64,000 nucleotides of DNA. Origin: Nautilus pompilius (Eukaryota; Mollusca; Cephalopoda; Nautilida; Nautilidae). Both the position numbers and the translations under genes were made by a program. The stretch spans positions 124,001-188,000 of the forward strand of contig JACATO010002135.1 in assembly GCA_018389105.1 (NCBI GenBank), in the 5' to 3' direction. The notes below the pieces were generated by a model. The model saw nothing but the letters and a program-made list of their open reading frames with translations. It was not told the DNA's origin and did no database searches. Shown here one piece after another: positions 36,430-49,875 of the stretch (the stretch's first letter is position 1; each line of letters begins with the position of its first letter).

Positions 36430-37730
36430 TGTGGTTTTAAATTTGGTAACAAGAGCGGATAAAAGACCACTAGAATTTAGTTGTTGGAGCAATGTACACT
36501 GTGTAGTTAGGAAAATTGGATGAACTGGTGAAATTTGAAGCATTCAGCATGCACAAGATGTTTGCTTATTTGTTAATGACTGATTTTTGGACCAGAATGA
36601 ACAGTTCTCATAGATTTCCTACATTGAAGGCAGGGAACAACAATAAATATAGTATGAAACAACTCTGCTGATAAACAGTCGTCTTTACAAAGAAGAAAAG
36701 AGGAAAAAATGCACTGATGACAACATGGGAATTGATTCATTAGTCATGCATTATGAAGCACCAAATCATATGAATATTTCTTGTGCAGAACATCATTTTC
36801 TATTTGAATAAAAAGTTGACCAGCTTAACTTAGTTACAAAGATATTAATGTCACTGTGGCAGGAAAGGTTTTAAATTACTTTTTTAGGGATCAATAAAGA
36901 AGCAACAATAATGAAACATCTGTGATCTTTATCATCAGCCACAATGTATTATTTATTTCACAAGATGAAATTCAAGGAAGGTAAAAGACTTAACTTACCG
37001 AACACAATTTTCCATCAAGTTATACAATTTGTAAACTAGTATTATCATAAGTACAATTTTGTGATATATAAAAGCATGGGACTTTAGAGCATTTGCAAGT
37101 TTGTTTTTTTTTTTTTTTGTAAATATTGCGTATTCGCATGAAAGTTCCTATACTTGTTAATGACAATTTTTGTAATTTGTTCAACTGAAAATTGTACTTC
37201 AATATTGCATCTACTTTTAAAATCATATTGGTGATTACTGAAGGTCTCGATATTGGGTATGTATTTGGCTGTTAAAGGAAAGTGGAAACTCAAAAATGAA
37301 ATAAACAAATTTCACATTACTTTTAGTCCTCCTTGAACAAAAATGTAATAAGTTTTTACGAAAGCTTTCTATTTTTGAAATAAATCAGTTGTATTGCAAT
37401 CTAGAAAATGCTTAAGAATACGTATAACTACTCAAGCTCATGACATAAACAAAAAGAAAACAGATTAAAAAAAGAATTTTGTTTTTTTTAAAGTGCAACA
37501 AGCAGCAGTCTAGGAAATCTACTGGTGTTTACTTGATGTTAAGTACTGTATGTAGAGGGTTAATACATTTATAAATCATCAATGCAACGTTACTGTATTT
37601 TGACAGAGAGCAGAAATGCATTTGTTTTTTTAATGTAATGGAAATTTAAAAATAGATAAGATATTTAATATAAATAATATGCGAGTCCTGTACTATAAAA
37701 CTGCACCTACTTAGTACAGATGCATTTTTG
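36430..37730. other. A+T-rich DNA, no gene seen
   Basis: Only chance-length open frames; nothing recognised. Confidence 0.5.
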
Positions 37731-37734
37731 TGAC

Positions 37735-37850
37735 TTGAAAGGCAACAAGATGGGTATACCAAACAAAGCCAGTCCTGATCTTGATTCAAACACTGGTTCA
37801 TCCATAACAGTTCAGTAAGCTAACCACCAGACTACCACATGCTCCCCCTC
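37735..37850 (-). mobile_element. SINE head fragment, diverged
   Basis: The segment contains GATTCAAACACTGG (B-box-like on the minus strand) followed by GTTCAGTAAGCTAACCACCAG and ACTACCACATGCTCC. This has the layout of the tRNA-like head of the SINE, though the sequence differs and it may be a sister family. Confidence 0.35.
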
Positions 37851-37859
37851 TTTATTTAT

Positions 37860-38840
37860 CTTAGCTTGTCATTTTTTAAAATGCAATTTTTTTCAACTAT
37901 CTACAAATTAATGTTTGATCAAGAAAAAAAATATATCTATTAATAACACTGAACAATCGCTATATAGCTTCCTTTTATGCAGATCCAAAAACAAACAAGA
38001 AACAAGGTGATCTTTCCTTTTCTTCAAATCCAGTCTTTACATAATCTTCCCAAGAATTTTTCTGTATTTTTTTACATTGAGGAGGTATTTGTGCTCGTTC
38101 TTCATCCTCTCCTGAGCCCATTTTGCCCATTAACAAAAATCATTGTTTGTTTCTCCGAGAATCTAATCTTGGTTTTATTACCTAATTCTACAATTTCCAA
38201 TATTCCTTGATGAGTTTAGTACTTTGTATGTTTGGAAATGCCAAAGTGCTTTCCTAAATATGGTGTACTGTTTGCTTTGACTTTTGATAACCAAAGGCTG
38301 TATTTTGGCAGTCTGCAGCTTTCTATCCATAATGGCTATAATTTTTTTTTTGTTTGTTTTTGTGCAGCGATCGTATCAGCCCGTCTTTAAAGACAGCACT
38401 ACTGCCTTCAATATATCTAGCTGTTTTTCTTTTTTGCTGGAGAATATTCATAAATGTTTCTCTGTTGGCTGGTCTTCATTAGGTATAAACAAAGCCAGAT
38501 TGGCGTTCTATGATTTTGCCATACAATTTTACTGACGACTCAGTGCATAAAACTAAGCAACACATGAGCCATGGACTGGTGTGTAAAGAGGATATCATTT
38601 AATGTAAAACGCACTTTGCCAAAGACTTTTTTACCTTGGTATTAACAAGTTGATGCATTGCATCTGATTGGGAGAAGAGATAAACAAGCCATTGGCATTG
38701 AAAACTGAACAGCATTTCAAAAGGAGACTATTTCATTATTGTGAACAGGAATCTTAGTCCTCTTTTTTTTTTGTATAAACTGATGTGTACAAGGTAGAAG
38801 ACACCCTGATGAGGGGTGTGTGTGGTGGTGGTGCAGTTTT
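37860..38840. other. A+T-rich DNA, no gene seen
   Basis: Two open frames of 77 and 83 codons on the plus strand (37977 and 38284) have no recognisable domains and lie within the chance range. Confidence 0.45.
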
Positions 38841-38844
38841 TCAC

Positions 38845-38935
38845 CAGGAAGCACTGCCAGTCACTTTTGACTGGGGTTCTGCAGGGAAATCTCCACCAGG
38901 ACTTTATTTTTTTTCTTTTTATGGATAGTTACTAC
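38845..38935 (-). mobile_element. SINE tail fragment
   Basis: ACCAGGAAGCACTGCCAGTC, followed by CTCCACCAGGACTTTATTTT, matches the tail order seen at 22645 and 28262. Confidence 0.5.
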
Positions 38936-39364
38936 AAAAGTATATGCTGATGTCCATCCAAATGAAACACATTGCTACAACTAGAGATGTTCAAATGAAA
39001 ATCCGGCTGAAGTAGGATTGTTATAACTTGTTTCATTTCAACAATTTTAGTATCTAGAGTTTGATTTAATTTCCAAAATTACCAGTCACAAGTTGTCAAA
39101 TTTATCTGAGAAATAATAAATTAAATGCTTTTGCATTGTTGTTTCCAGAGATCAATAACCACCTTGCATTATTAAGGAGTTTTAAAGTGAGAGTAGAAGA
39201 GAGACAGACACACACTTGAGCACTACACATCCATTATGCAAGGCTGTGAAGCAAGTGAATCTGTTTGTAATCTTCACTGCAAGAGAGCTTTGGCATCACT
39301 CGTTCTTTTTTGTGTTACTGAACTCTTCCCATGTTAATTGCTCAAGGGGCCGGTTACTAGTGAG

Positions 39365-39455
39365 AAGGTGTAGTAGGCAGTGAAGCAGAAAGTCCCTACT
39401 ATAGCTCTTTATTTTTAGATGTGGGAGGAAATTGGAGTGCCAGCTGGGGAATTAA
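39365..39455 (-). mobile_element. SINE tail fragment
   Basis: CCCTACTATAGCTCTTTATT, then TTTAGATGTGGGAGGAAATT and GGAGTGCCAGCTGGGGAATT, match the family tail motif almost exactly. Confidence 0.55.
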
Positions 39456-40222
39456 GGGATTGCTCACATGCAGTATGTATTGACACTTTAAATTTAAAAG
39501 AAAAATATTTCCTTGAAATTAATGATACAGATGAGTTATTAAAAATTAGAGTTTGAGTTAAATTTAGTTATTAACAAATTTTCTGTGTTCAGTAACTGTC
39601 ATTAAGGCAATGTTGGGTAGTATGGACACGATAGCCCGCTCTCCCAAAAAGGAAAAAAATCAGTTGAGATGAAATTAAAAACAAGAATAACCATAGTGTA
39701 AAAAAAATAATAATAAAATAAATAGAAGAATAATTAGTTAGCTGCATTTCTTGCTTTGTTATTAAAACTGTTAAAGCTAACGCAACCTTTCTAGCAAAAG
39801 ATTGAAGAGTTCCTTCACATCTCCCCTCAAAAAAACAGCAAAACATTCTCTGTTACTCATTCCTACTTTTACCTTTGCATCTTTATTAATCGGCATGCAG
39901 CTCTACCTGTAAATCTTACTCTTTAATCTGCTCCATGTTCGGGTAAAACAATGGGCTTGTTTGAATTACTATTAGTCAGTCAGCCAAGAAATATTATCAC
40001 CATTTAATTTTTGTGTTAAATTCAAGAGAAACTTGTTTTTTTTTATAGTTTAATATCTGTTTGGTTTATGGAGCAAAACACTCTGTGGATCCTGTGTACT
40101 CTTCTTTTTATCACTTTATTATATAAAATGAAAGAAGATGCTTCATAAATTTGAGAAAGGTGGCTTTTAAAAAAATTTTAATTTCATGTTCAATTGGTTT
40201 CTATGTACCACTTTATGAAATC

Positions 40223-40226
<4 letters not shown>

Positions 40227-40253
<27 letters not shown>
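40227..40253. repeat. (TTA)n microsatellite with degenerate trinucleotide surroundings
   Basis: A clean TTA run is followed to about 40560 by scattered ATA, GTA and TAG triplet runs (40292-40340, 40480-40560), a decaying microsatellite landscape. Confidence 0.85.
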
Positions 40254-40569
40254 TGTAATTAGCAGCTATAGTAATTTAATGTTCTATTAGTATAATAATA
40301 ATAATAGTAGTAGTAGTATTTATAGTAGTATTGCTATGTGTAGTTTGCCTGACTTATGCTTCACAGGTTATGGGGATTGTGATTTCCTGTCCTTTTTACA
40401 GGATTAGCAATCATAAATTTACATAGTGAGTTGGTTTGCTTTATAACTTGCTATCAGTTGTAAAGTAATTATAATAGTAGCAGTAGTAATAGTGCTAATA
40501 AAATAGTAGTGGTGGTAATAATACTATTATAGCAATAGTATTTATTATTAGTGGCAGTATTCGTAATAG

Positions 40570-41260
40570 GAGAAATAATCAGTTTTCGACTCTGATTCTT
40601 AGAATGATGAGTATGTGATAAATATTACCATAATAGAACTTTACAAAGTTAAAATGTTTTATATTAACTGACTGATTATAACTTTTTGCTGTTAAATACA
40701 AGCCCATTAATTAGGACAAAAAGTACTTCCTAGCAAATTGATTTCTCAGCATTTTTCTTAATGTTTTCTGTCCATCTCTTTGTACCAACCGAACTTATAT
40801 ATCGGTGGAATATTAATACTCTTTTCTAGAAAAGTTGAATTACATCGTCTGGTGGAAATTCATAGTAAAGATAAATATTCCTTATTAACTTTCTATGTTG
40901 ATATGATTTACAATCATTTTACCTGCATGCTCACTTTGAAATAACAAGAAGATAAGACGGTAGGTATTTTGTTTGTTGTTTTTTTTTAAATGTATATTAA
41001 AATCTCTGGAAAGATGAAAACTGAACTGTAGACTACATGTTGAGAAAATTCACTTCTGAAGATTTACAATGCGTTGCTGGATCATCTGCCGGAACAGAAT
41101 CGGGGGGGGGGCAGCATTTTTGTCTATCAGATAATGGTGGTTATGCTGACATCAGCATAAAGCCAAACCTTTCATCTGGGTGCCAGCAGAAAAGTGCATG
41201 GATAGATGAAGCTGGTGGAATTTATATGCCAACAATGTTTATTTACTATAAAGGCATTTA
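40570..41260. other. A+T-rich DNA, no gene seen
   Basis: An 81-codon frame at 41037-41282 spans a run of nine Gs and shows no known domain. Confidence 0.4.
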
Positions 41261-41265
41261 CAACA

Positions 41266-41325
41266 GGTGGAGGTCTGTCTAACGGTTAGTATCTTGTGAG
41301 ACTATAGTTTTACATCCCAGTAAAC
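41266..41325 (+). ncRNA. tRNA-like fragment, probably a SINE head or tRNA pseudogene
   Basis: GGAGGTCTGTCTAACGGTTA resembles the 5' half of a tRNA with an A box (GTCTAACGGTTAG), and TATAGTTTTACATCCC resembles a decayed B box about 30 bp on. The cloverleaf cannot be closed convincingly, so it is not a functional tRNA gene. Confidence 0.3.
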
Positions 41326-41329
41326 CAGT

Positions 41330-42040
41330 AAATTGTTTGTGTATTTACTATGAATTAAAACCAGCTGATTAAAAAATAAAAAAAAGTTCTGTGTATTTTA
41401 GCAAATTTTTTTTTTCCCCTTAAATGATAAATAAATACAACACAATTTTCCTTGTTGGTGCATCGTTTAAGTAGCTTTTTACTTAATAATTAGTTAATTT
41501 TAGATAGAATACTTAGGTTTTCTAAGTATGTAGAGATGAAGCATGCACTTATCACAATGTATCAACTGGGTACAAAAAACAAACAAGCAAAATTGAAAAG
41601 AAAACAGAACTTTAAATCTGACTTTTATACTGCAAATGAAGATGAAATGCAAACTAAATATGAAGCAAGCAAATGATGGAGTAGGCAAATTTAAAAAACT
41701 ATTATTTCAGATAAGCTTAAAAATCTTAATTCAGGTTGATAAGAGTGGATGATGTGATAAATGTGGACCTATGTCTGAGCTGATTTGCCACAATAGAAAT
41801 TATCACTATTTATTGATTTCAGATAGAACCATATTCCGTGTTGTTTTTTTTGTTTTTTTCAAAGTTGTTTTGTTTTGTTATGTTTGAAATGACATTAAAA
41901 AAGACTGTGTTTGTGATTAGGCAGAGAAATAGAAGAAAGTCATTACCTTTGATCTGTGGGATTTTCATGTTGTAATTAGGTACATGCATCTGATTTAGGT
42001 ATCCACCTTACCAGTTGAGCTAAGATGAACGAGTGAGCAG
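41330..42040. other. A+T-rich DNA, no gene seen
   Basis: No supported gene. CACCTTACCAGTTGAGCTAA at about 42004-42023 reads on the minus strand like a tRNA D-arm (TTAGCTCAACTGGTAAGG) and may be another SINE head remnant. Confidence 0.35.
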
Positions 42041-42049
42041 GATGAGCTG

Positions 42050-42420
42050 GTGAATTATAGTTTAGTCAAAGTCCAATTTCGTCTCCTCCCTGGGGGGATG
42101 GTCCATTGGCAATGGGGGGAAGGAGGGGGGCAGTGAGGCACATTTCGGCAGGGTCCAAGTTGTGATTAAAACTCAAGGTAAGTACGTGTTTGCTTTGCTT
42201 ATTGCAAGGGAGTAGTTGTCAGTGATGGTGAATGGTTGGGACCTGTGACATGCCGAGATGCTGGTGGGGGGAGCACAGGGTGCTTCTGTGTCACATAATA
42301 GTTGGGGAAGAGGGGGCTACACCAGTTGGGTTTAATGTTGGGGGCTGATCTTTGCACCTGTTTTGTTTTGGCTCTAGAGCCGGGGAGAAAGTGGGTGGCT
42401 GAACCCCACTAACCACCATA
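42050..42420. other. G-rich segment
   Basis: Repeated G runs on the plus strand (six Gs at 42092-42097, 42114-42119 and 42125-42130; further runs of four to six near 42265, 42310 and 42340) set this apart from its A+T-rich surroundings. Guanine quadruplex formation is possible by composition but the loops are uneven. Confidence 0.6.
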
Positions 42421-42469
42421 TCTACCCGTGTTTCGAGAAGGAAAGTTGTTTGTTTTGTTTTTTTCTTAT

Positions 42470-42800
42470 CATTCTGTTACGAACAAGATTTACAAAGGAA
42501 AGTTGTCGGGAACTTCCTCCAACTTTGTCTGGAGTGAGAGCCTGGTCCTTGTTGGATCCTGACCGATTTAGCCCGTGCATTCACGCAGTGGCGTACATCG
42601 GTGATGCGAACGGTTTCCACCCTGAGGCTGCAAGCGTTGGTCTGGTCAGGGAGCAGTCTCTGTGTTTTTTCCTTTCCTTCATTCACTGATGTTGGCACCA
42701 GTGCACCAGGTTGTTCCCTTACTACAGGCTGCGAGCCAGGATTGATTTCCCTCCTATAGTTCTGCACTGGTTGCAGATGGGTGCATACACGGTACATGCA
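42470..42800. other. Less A+T-rich segment with open frames on both strands, no gene assigned
   Basis: Open frames of 79 codons (plus, 42450-42689) and 136 codons (minus, 42477-42887) overlap here. CpG content is locally raised (GATGCGAACGG, CACGCAGTGGCG). Neither translation has a domain I recognise. It could be an exon, a mobile-element remnant or chance. Confidence 0.25.
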
Positions 42801-43518
42801 TATCAGATAGGAACCCTTCTCATTTACTTTCAGTTCACTTCGCATTCCTCCATTAATTATAGTATCAGAAGAATCATCTTCCACCAAACAAAATGATTAG
42901 CAAAAGAAAAAAGGAAAATCATTGATAATTATTATTTTTTTTTGTGTGAGCTCTTAAGCTTTTATTTTCATTGCACTAACCCTATTATCTGGTGAAGTAC
43001 TGCAACTTGCTCTTTCCCCTAGAAGTTATTGAGTTCCTGCTCATTGTCATTTATTTGTTGGTCAAGTGAAGGTAATGAGATCTGGCATCAGCGCTCTACA
43101 CTGATTGCTGTTGCTGGAGCAAATAAAATGACATGACACATCTGTTGTTCTTTTTTGATTACCCAGGCTTTTGTTAGAGCCTGTACCTTCGTGAAGAAAT
43201 GAGCGAAATAAGCCGTGAAATCTGATTAATGTCACCGCTACACGGTAATCCTAAATTTATGTGCACCAAAGTCTAGTTCCAATTGCCTAGCTGCTGTTCA
43301 TCTGTGTCTTTATACTTTTCAACAGAATGTACGTTTTCATAGCAATTACTCTAAAGATAAGTGTACTTCAGGGATTCAAGAGATTTTGCTATTAGAAGAA
43401 TAAATGTGATATTTGAATAAATCAATTGAAAAAGCAACTGAAATTATCTTTTCGTAGGTTAAATTATTGATAGATTGGCCAAATAAAACTTCTAAAAAAA
43501 TGTTAAAAAAACAATAGT

Positions 43519-43519
<1 letters not shown>

Positions 43520-43550
<31 letters not shown>
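43520..43550. repeat. (TG)n microsatellite
   Basis: Pure TG run of about 15 units, followed to about 43815 by degenerate G+T-rich sequence with repeated GTGTGTATG and GAATAATG-like phrases. Confidence 0.95.
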
Positions 43551-43551
<1 letters not shown>

Positions 43552-43829
43552 TGTGGTGGGGGAAGGGTTACAGAATAATATTATGGTTTGGGGGAGAATT
43601 AAATGTTTCTACCAGTGAGTAATGACAGGTTGTGGTGTGTGTGTACATGTATTGGAAGGAATGAAAATAACGATGTATGTGGGGGGGTGTGTATGGAGAA
43701 TAATGTGGCATGATCTGCTTGACAATAATGTTTGGAGAGGTTGTGAATGATGATTTATGTACGAGGTAAAGAATAGCAGGAAGTGGAGTGGAGTGTGTTT
43801 TAGGAGTGTGTACACACCCTCAGCAAGGA

Positions 43830-44940
43830 GAGGCTGGCTTCATGAACCAGAGTAGTAAAGAAGCAGACACTTTGGGAGGCTTTCCTGAATAATACTTCGT
43901 CTAGTTGGACCAGGTGCTGCATTATAAGGTCACTTTAATTTTACCTTTTAAAGCCTGGAAGTGTAATTAGATGGATGCCTGGCAGTAATGCATGCATACA
44001 AAGTTTTAAACATCTTATTATTTGATAAGATGTGCGAAAACTGGTTTACTTTTGTTTTTGTTTTTTTTTGAGAAAGTTAGAAAACTGAAAGTAAGGCAGT
44101 AATGTTCCAAGTGTTAAACTAAATGGTTTCCCAGAGACGATTTGTTCGAGATTTTATACTTTTTAGTTGGAAAGCGGAAAAAAAAACACAGAAAGTTACT
44201 ATTCTTGTTGGCAGAGTAAATCTTAGTGGATTGCTTGAGAGAACCCACAAAACTAACTGCTTACTGCTTCAAGCTTTCTTTACTTTGGATGACATTTGCT
44301 AGTCATTTGGAGTGTAAATTAGGCCAAAAAGTGTGTCGTTGGTATCCATATAATTCTCGTTTGATTATCCATTGTAACTGCAGATATACACGCACATATA
44401 CACACAGCAGGCATGAACTAAGAATTTTTTTCTTTAAAGCACCCATTTCATCTAATTATGTTTGTAAATAGCAGACAAATACCACTAACAACTCTCTATT
44501 AGGTCTAGATAGACTAAAATTTTGGCATTAATTTATTCAAATAAATGTACTACTATATATAAAAAAAAGAATTACATGCTGTATTTTCTTTGTTCAATTT
44601 AAATTATATATATGGCTGTCATATTTTGGTGTGGCATGGCATCTTATGCTTATTGGGATGGGGATTTTCAGGAATTTCAAATAAGTCACTAGCTCCACAA
44701 AAATAAAATTGCTGCAAAATAGACAGCAGCATGTTTTCCATTTTATTCATGCACTGACACAAACAAAAGCTTTTATTATAAAAAGATTAGCTTTAAAAAC
44801 TGGTTTAATTTATGTTAATTTTATACTACTTTTTATTCACTGTTTGACAGTTACTGACATATGTTACATGTATGCATGTGAGTGGATGTCACAGTAGATT
44901 GGAAAGTAGAAACAGTAAGATTGTGTGAATAAATGAAACA
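43830..44940. other. A+T-rich DNA, no gene seen
   Basis: Only chance-length open frames. Confidence 0.45.
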
Positions 44941-44944
44941 CACA

Positions 44945-45145
44945 TGGGCCAGAGCTTGGTTCTCAACTGGCTTAGCTTGGCATATCTCCCTGGCATGGTT
45001 CTCTCTCACCCTTCATTAATAGTCAGCCATGTCAGTTTCCTCCAGGCACTTAGGTTTTCTTCCCCACTAAAAAGACAAAGGAGTTTTGAAGTGAGAAGTG
45101 CCAAATCGCAGCATTGGCAATGCTTCTTAATGGACAGCCACAGCA
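44945..45145 (+). mobile_element. SINE copy, reverse orientation
   Basis: The reverse complement contains GAAGCATTGCCAATGC, TTTTTAGTGGGGAAGAAAAC, GTGCCTGGAGGAAACTGACA, TGGCTGACTATTAATGAAGG, GAACCATGCCAGGGAGATAT and GCCAAGCTAAGCCAGTTGAG, in the family order. Tail and body are present; the tRNA-like head is missing or diverged. Confidence 0.65.
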
Positions 45146-45149
45146 CCAT

Positions 45150-48100
45150 GTTTTATCACTATGGTTACTTCCCATCTAGTATACATTGGTGTATGGGGGG
45201 AAAAAAAAGAGGAGAGAAACTTGTTACAGCTAACCTAACTAGAATAGGAAAGGTATAATAATGAAGCTTAAGTTGATAATTTTCAGTATTTACTACTTAT
45301 TAATTTGAGAGACTGGGAAAATTGTAGTATGTTGTTAGCCTGCTATTGCAAGGTACTTTGGTTTGTTCTTTGATGAAGAGCAATTCATTTCTATGAACCT
45401 CCTGTGGCATGGTTTCTCCTGGCAAGGAGACCTCTGGGTGTATTTGAAATCTGAATATCACCTAGATCCTTGACATTTTTTGGATGGATTAGGCACTCTG
45501 GCTATAGTTAAATTGACCAGCCGGTGGTTTGAAAGTAGGAAAGTTTTATCCGTTTATGTATGATGCCATTTTGGAATTTACTGGTTCTAGTTATGGTAAT
45601 GTGTTGTCAGCTGATCTATAGCCTGTTTATGTTGTCTTTCACAGAAAAAGATGTCCATCAGCTGGTTGTGATTTAAAGACCAGCTCAAGTCATTTGTACA
45701 GTAAAAAAAGCAAATAATAATAGAAACATCAACTGCAAAAACTCCATAGAAAATTAACTTCAAAATAGTCTTTCCTTAAAACTAAACTCTGGTGGTGATG
45801 ATTGGTAATGATTCCCCCAGACACAGTTAGATTTGTTGCTACTAAAAAAGGTTATGAAAATTCCTGAACTAACTTTTTACTTTGCATACATGCAGCAAAT
45901 CAAACACTCATTTTGTAATGTAACTTAGATATCACCAAACTGCATATAGATGCACCGTATCTGACATCTATAAATGTGAATTAATAATGAGATTGCATGG
46001 AATCTGAAGCAAAATTTTCTCTGCTTATATTGAAGAAAATGTTCCCATAATTCATTACTTTTGAAGCTGACTCTTCCTACGATTAAAACAGGTAAAGCCT
46101 TTTCTTTCATAATTTTAGTTTTGAATATTATGGCACTTGGAATGTTTAGTACCTGTGCCAAACTCTGGAGATTGAATTTTTAGCTAAGTCCTATAGATAA
46201 GCTGGCTCTCTCTCATTGCATTATTGGAATATTTGTTCTAAGTTATTTGCAAATAGAAACCTGTCAGATTTGATATACCATTCACTTTGCTTTAGTTTAA
46301 AAAGAAACCATTGTAACTTTGGCTAGTAATTTTCACCAAGGGAATTTGATTCATCAGATAGGTCAGAGTAATTACAATAGAATATTTCCAGGCTTTAAGC
46401 ATTTGCAATATGCTGAACAATTAAAAATGTCAGGTTTTTCCAAGTTTGAATTTTAGACACATTTAAGATAGAAGATTTCAAAGATATTTGGGTTTTTTTT
46501 TGTTGTTGCTTTTTTATTATGGATAGGAATATATATTTTCAGCTATCCACAGTTACTAATAGTTGGGATCATATTTATGAGGGAAGCTAAGATTCTAGCA
46601 CAGTTTCACATAAGAAAACATTCCGTTAGTAATTGAATTGTTCATCTTTGGGATAACTAGCCAGTGGTTGTTAATACAGTAAACTATTTGTTATCCAGAA
46701 CTTTAGTATCCGGAATATTTTAGTAAACAGAATCTGTAAAATATCTCAATGCAATTCTGCATTCTAGAAACTGGCAGCCATATTTGCATCCAGCATATAC
46801 AGAAGTTTGTGACTCAGCCAGAATGTTAATTCTCCCACACTTGCAGATGGTGGTATTGCTAGTTGCCTGCTCAGTTTTCTGGACACCATTATTGTGTATA
46901 CAGTGTCTGTGAACCAAACTCTTAAATATCTTAAGAGTGTAATATTGAGGAGCCTTGAGTAATTGGTTCATTTGATAAAATGACACCTGCTCAGGCCCCA
47001 TGTGTGCCAGATAACAAAGACTAGGGGATTTTTGCAAATTGTTGCATGATTAATGAATTTAAAGAGGCAGAAGAGATTAGATTTCATTTCCAGTCAGTAT
47101 AGTATGTTTTAGATAGTCTTCATAGAAATTAGTCTCAGATTTATACAACCTACCCTACTCCACCACCTTAAAAATAACCGTTATGGGGAAGTTCTAACAT
47201 TTCACATCAGGTATATTGATGAAAATCAAAGGATTTGTAATCTTACTTTACTCTTTACTCCAGAAATTTGATGACATACTGGAACATGTACATGCACACA
47301 AGGTTGTGCTAAATAATGTTAATGAATGATGGAAATTATTTTAAATATTTCAAACTAGGAATTATTATATACTGCATTTTTTTGCTTTGTAAAAGTAGCT
47401 TAAATCAAAGGTTTTAGCTCAAAAAGTGAACTTTTATAATGTTTTACATTAATTATTAGATAACAGTAAAAAGAAATTAAAAGAACGATATCATATAAGG
47501 CTGAAAGTACTGTAGATGTTCAGATGAAACCTGGTTTATTGTCAGGTATATGACACAGCAGGCTAAGGGAGATTATCCACATTCTTAAGTGACATGATGA
47601 AATAAAGAGTTTAAATTACATTGAGATATTTGTTCACAAAATCAAAAGGTTTGTGCATATATCATACAGATGGAAGTTAGTCATTGCAATTTTTACTTCT
47701 TCGTAATGTTAAATTAAAGAATTTTGTTTGCTGTTTTTTCTTATCATCTCTGTTTAGATTACTGGTCCTGAACACTTTTGCTGAAATTTACCAATAATTA
47801 ATTTTTAAAAATTTTTTTTTTTTCAAATATACAATGTATATTAAATTAGTACTCTGTTATATTAACATGATCACATCCATAAATGAATGTATCTGAACAT
47901 AACTTACGTATTTCAGGTGTGATTATATATAGGAGGCAGATAATCATTGTGCTCACTCGCCATCACCATTCCAAAAAAAAAAAAAATGAATCTTGAAATA
48001 TTTTTTTGTTTACACAAGGCTGTTTGAGACCAACAATCTTGTCATTTCTTATTGATCTGTGGCCAGTATTAAAGTAAATTTTACCGAGAGAAATGTTGTT

Positions 48101-49832
48101 ACTGCAGCAATCTAGTAGATCTTTAACAACAACACGATGACAAAAATGTGCCATATTATCTCACTATCAAAGTTCTTTTTCTGATGGTCCAACATTTCCA
48201 CCTTGTAGGGTGTACAACAGGTAAGAAAGAATGCCCCCCCCCCAATTTTAATAGAAATAAACACTTTCAAAGATCTGGCTAAATGACATTGGCAAGACCC
48301 TCAAGTATTGGCAGCATGTACTTTTCTTTCATGAGCCACAGCTTCAGCAGTTCATATCTTTAAACTTAATGATGACCTCCATCTCATTGTTTTTAGACTG
48401 TAGTCTTCCTTGGAGGTAGACGTGTCATTGTGTTGTTTGCAATCATATATGGGGGAAAGGAAGAATTGGTATTTGTTGAAGTATATCTTAGTTTTGCCAG
48501 GTACATTGCCATTTGAAATATGCATCTCTTAACAACAAGGCATACTGAGATTTGATGCTCATATTCTTCAGGAGGATTGTATGCAACGAGCCAAGGCATT
48601 TTCTTTCTTTTTTTTTGCTGGCTACCCCAAAAACCTGATTTGAATCTGATCAATTTTTCCATATCCTACTAATGTGATGAAATAAAAGGAAGCTGTCGCA
48701 TGGATATGATGAAATGTAGTTTAGACTTTGATATAAAATCTTTTTGATTCATTGGCAATTAGGGTAAAGATTCTTTTTGCTGCAAAAAGTTGCTCAACCA
48801 AGAACTGATATAAAGAATTTTGCTATTGTTTATATTTATTTTCTGTTTTCTGCAACAAACTGACCTATTGTAATAATAACAACAGGCTGCTAAATTATTA
48901 TGGCAGGGCACTATATAAATAAGTAATAAATAAAAATAAAGCAAGTACAGAAAATTACAGACCAATGTTTGATGACAGTAACATTCACTGGACAAAATCA
49001 CGTTTTAATTTTGAAGAAAATATCAAGTAAAGTTAATCTTTATCAGAAAATCCAAAATTACATGAGGTATCAAAGTAGGTTTTATTTACCTCTGCTGGGT
49101 AATTAAATACAAAATGTTAAAGAAGTTAATAAAATTGTTAACCGTGTTATAAATATGAAAAAAAAAGTAAATGTAAGCTAATTTCAAAAAATGAAAAGTT
49201 CAAACTCTCTTTCTATTATGTCATTGCAAGGAATTTAATTTCTAAAATAAATAAATTCAGTTTTTTGTGTATTGGAAGTAGTCCTCATGGCCTTGTGCTA
49301 CAGGTAATGTATCTGATTGAAAACCTGAGACAGCTGGACGGACATCAGATGTGCCTTATGTTGAAGACAGGAAGGCGAATATTAGTGGGTTTGTTGCAGT
49401 GTATTTAAACTCAAATCTGTTTTGGATGGGGGCATTTATAATGAAATGTTTGGATGAAACTAAATCTGGACATTAACCTTTTGAGTATGCCTCTGTATTT
49501 ACAGGGAGCAGGTATTGATTCTGACAGTGAAAACTTGTAAATATACATTTTCCAAGGTTTCATGGCCTGTACTCTGTTAGGATCATTAGCCATTCCCTGT
49601 ACATGTACTAGTGTAATAGTTGAAAAGCCCAATACTTAAAAGGTTAAAAAGCTAATTGAGCATAGTTTTTATATAAAACAATCCAGATTGTGATCATGAT
49701 GAAATAGGAAGCTTTGGAATATGTTAAGCAAATTAAATGAAGAAAAAAGTATCTAATATCAGCCTCAGATTACTTGGGACTGCTATCTTAGTGGAATATC
49801 TTTTAGGTAGTTTCAGTACATGTAGAATGTGG

Positions 49833-49875
<43 letters not shown>

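Noticed and set aside
46677-46740. Pogo-type element beginning CAGTAAACT with TATCCGGAA
   Set aside because: The start resembles pogo ends but no matching second end was found, so it was mentioned only as a possible fragment.
49290-49380. tRNA-Arg-like SINE head (GCTACAGGTAATGTATCTGA)
   Set aside because: The B box is not convincing and no second copy was found in the window.
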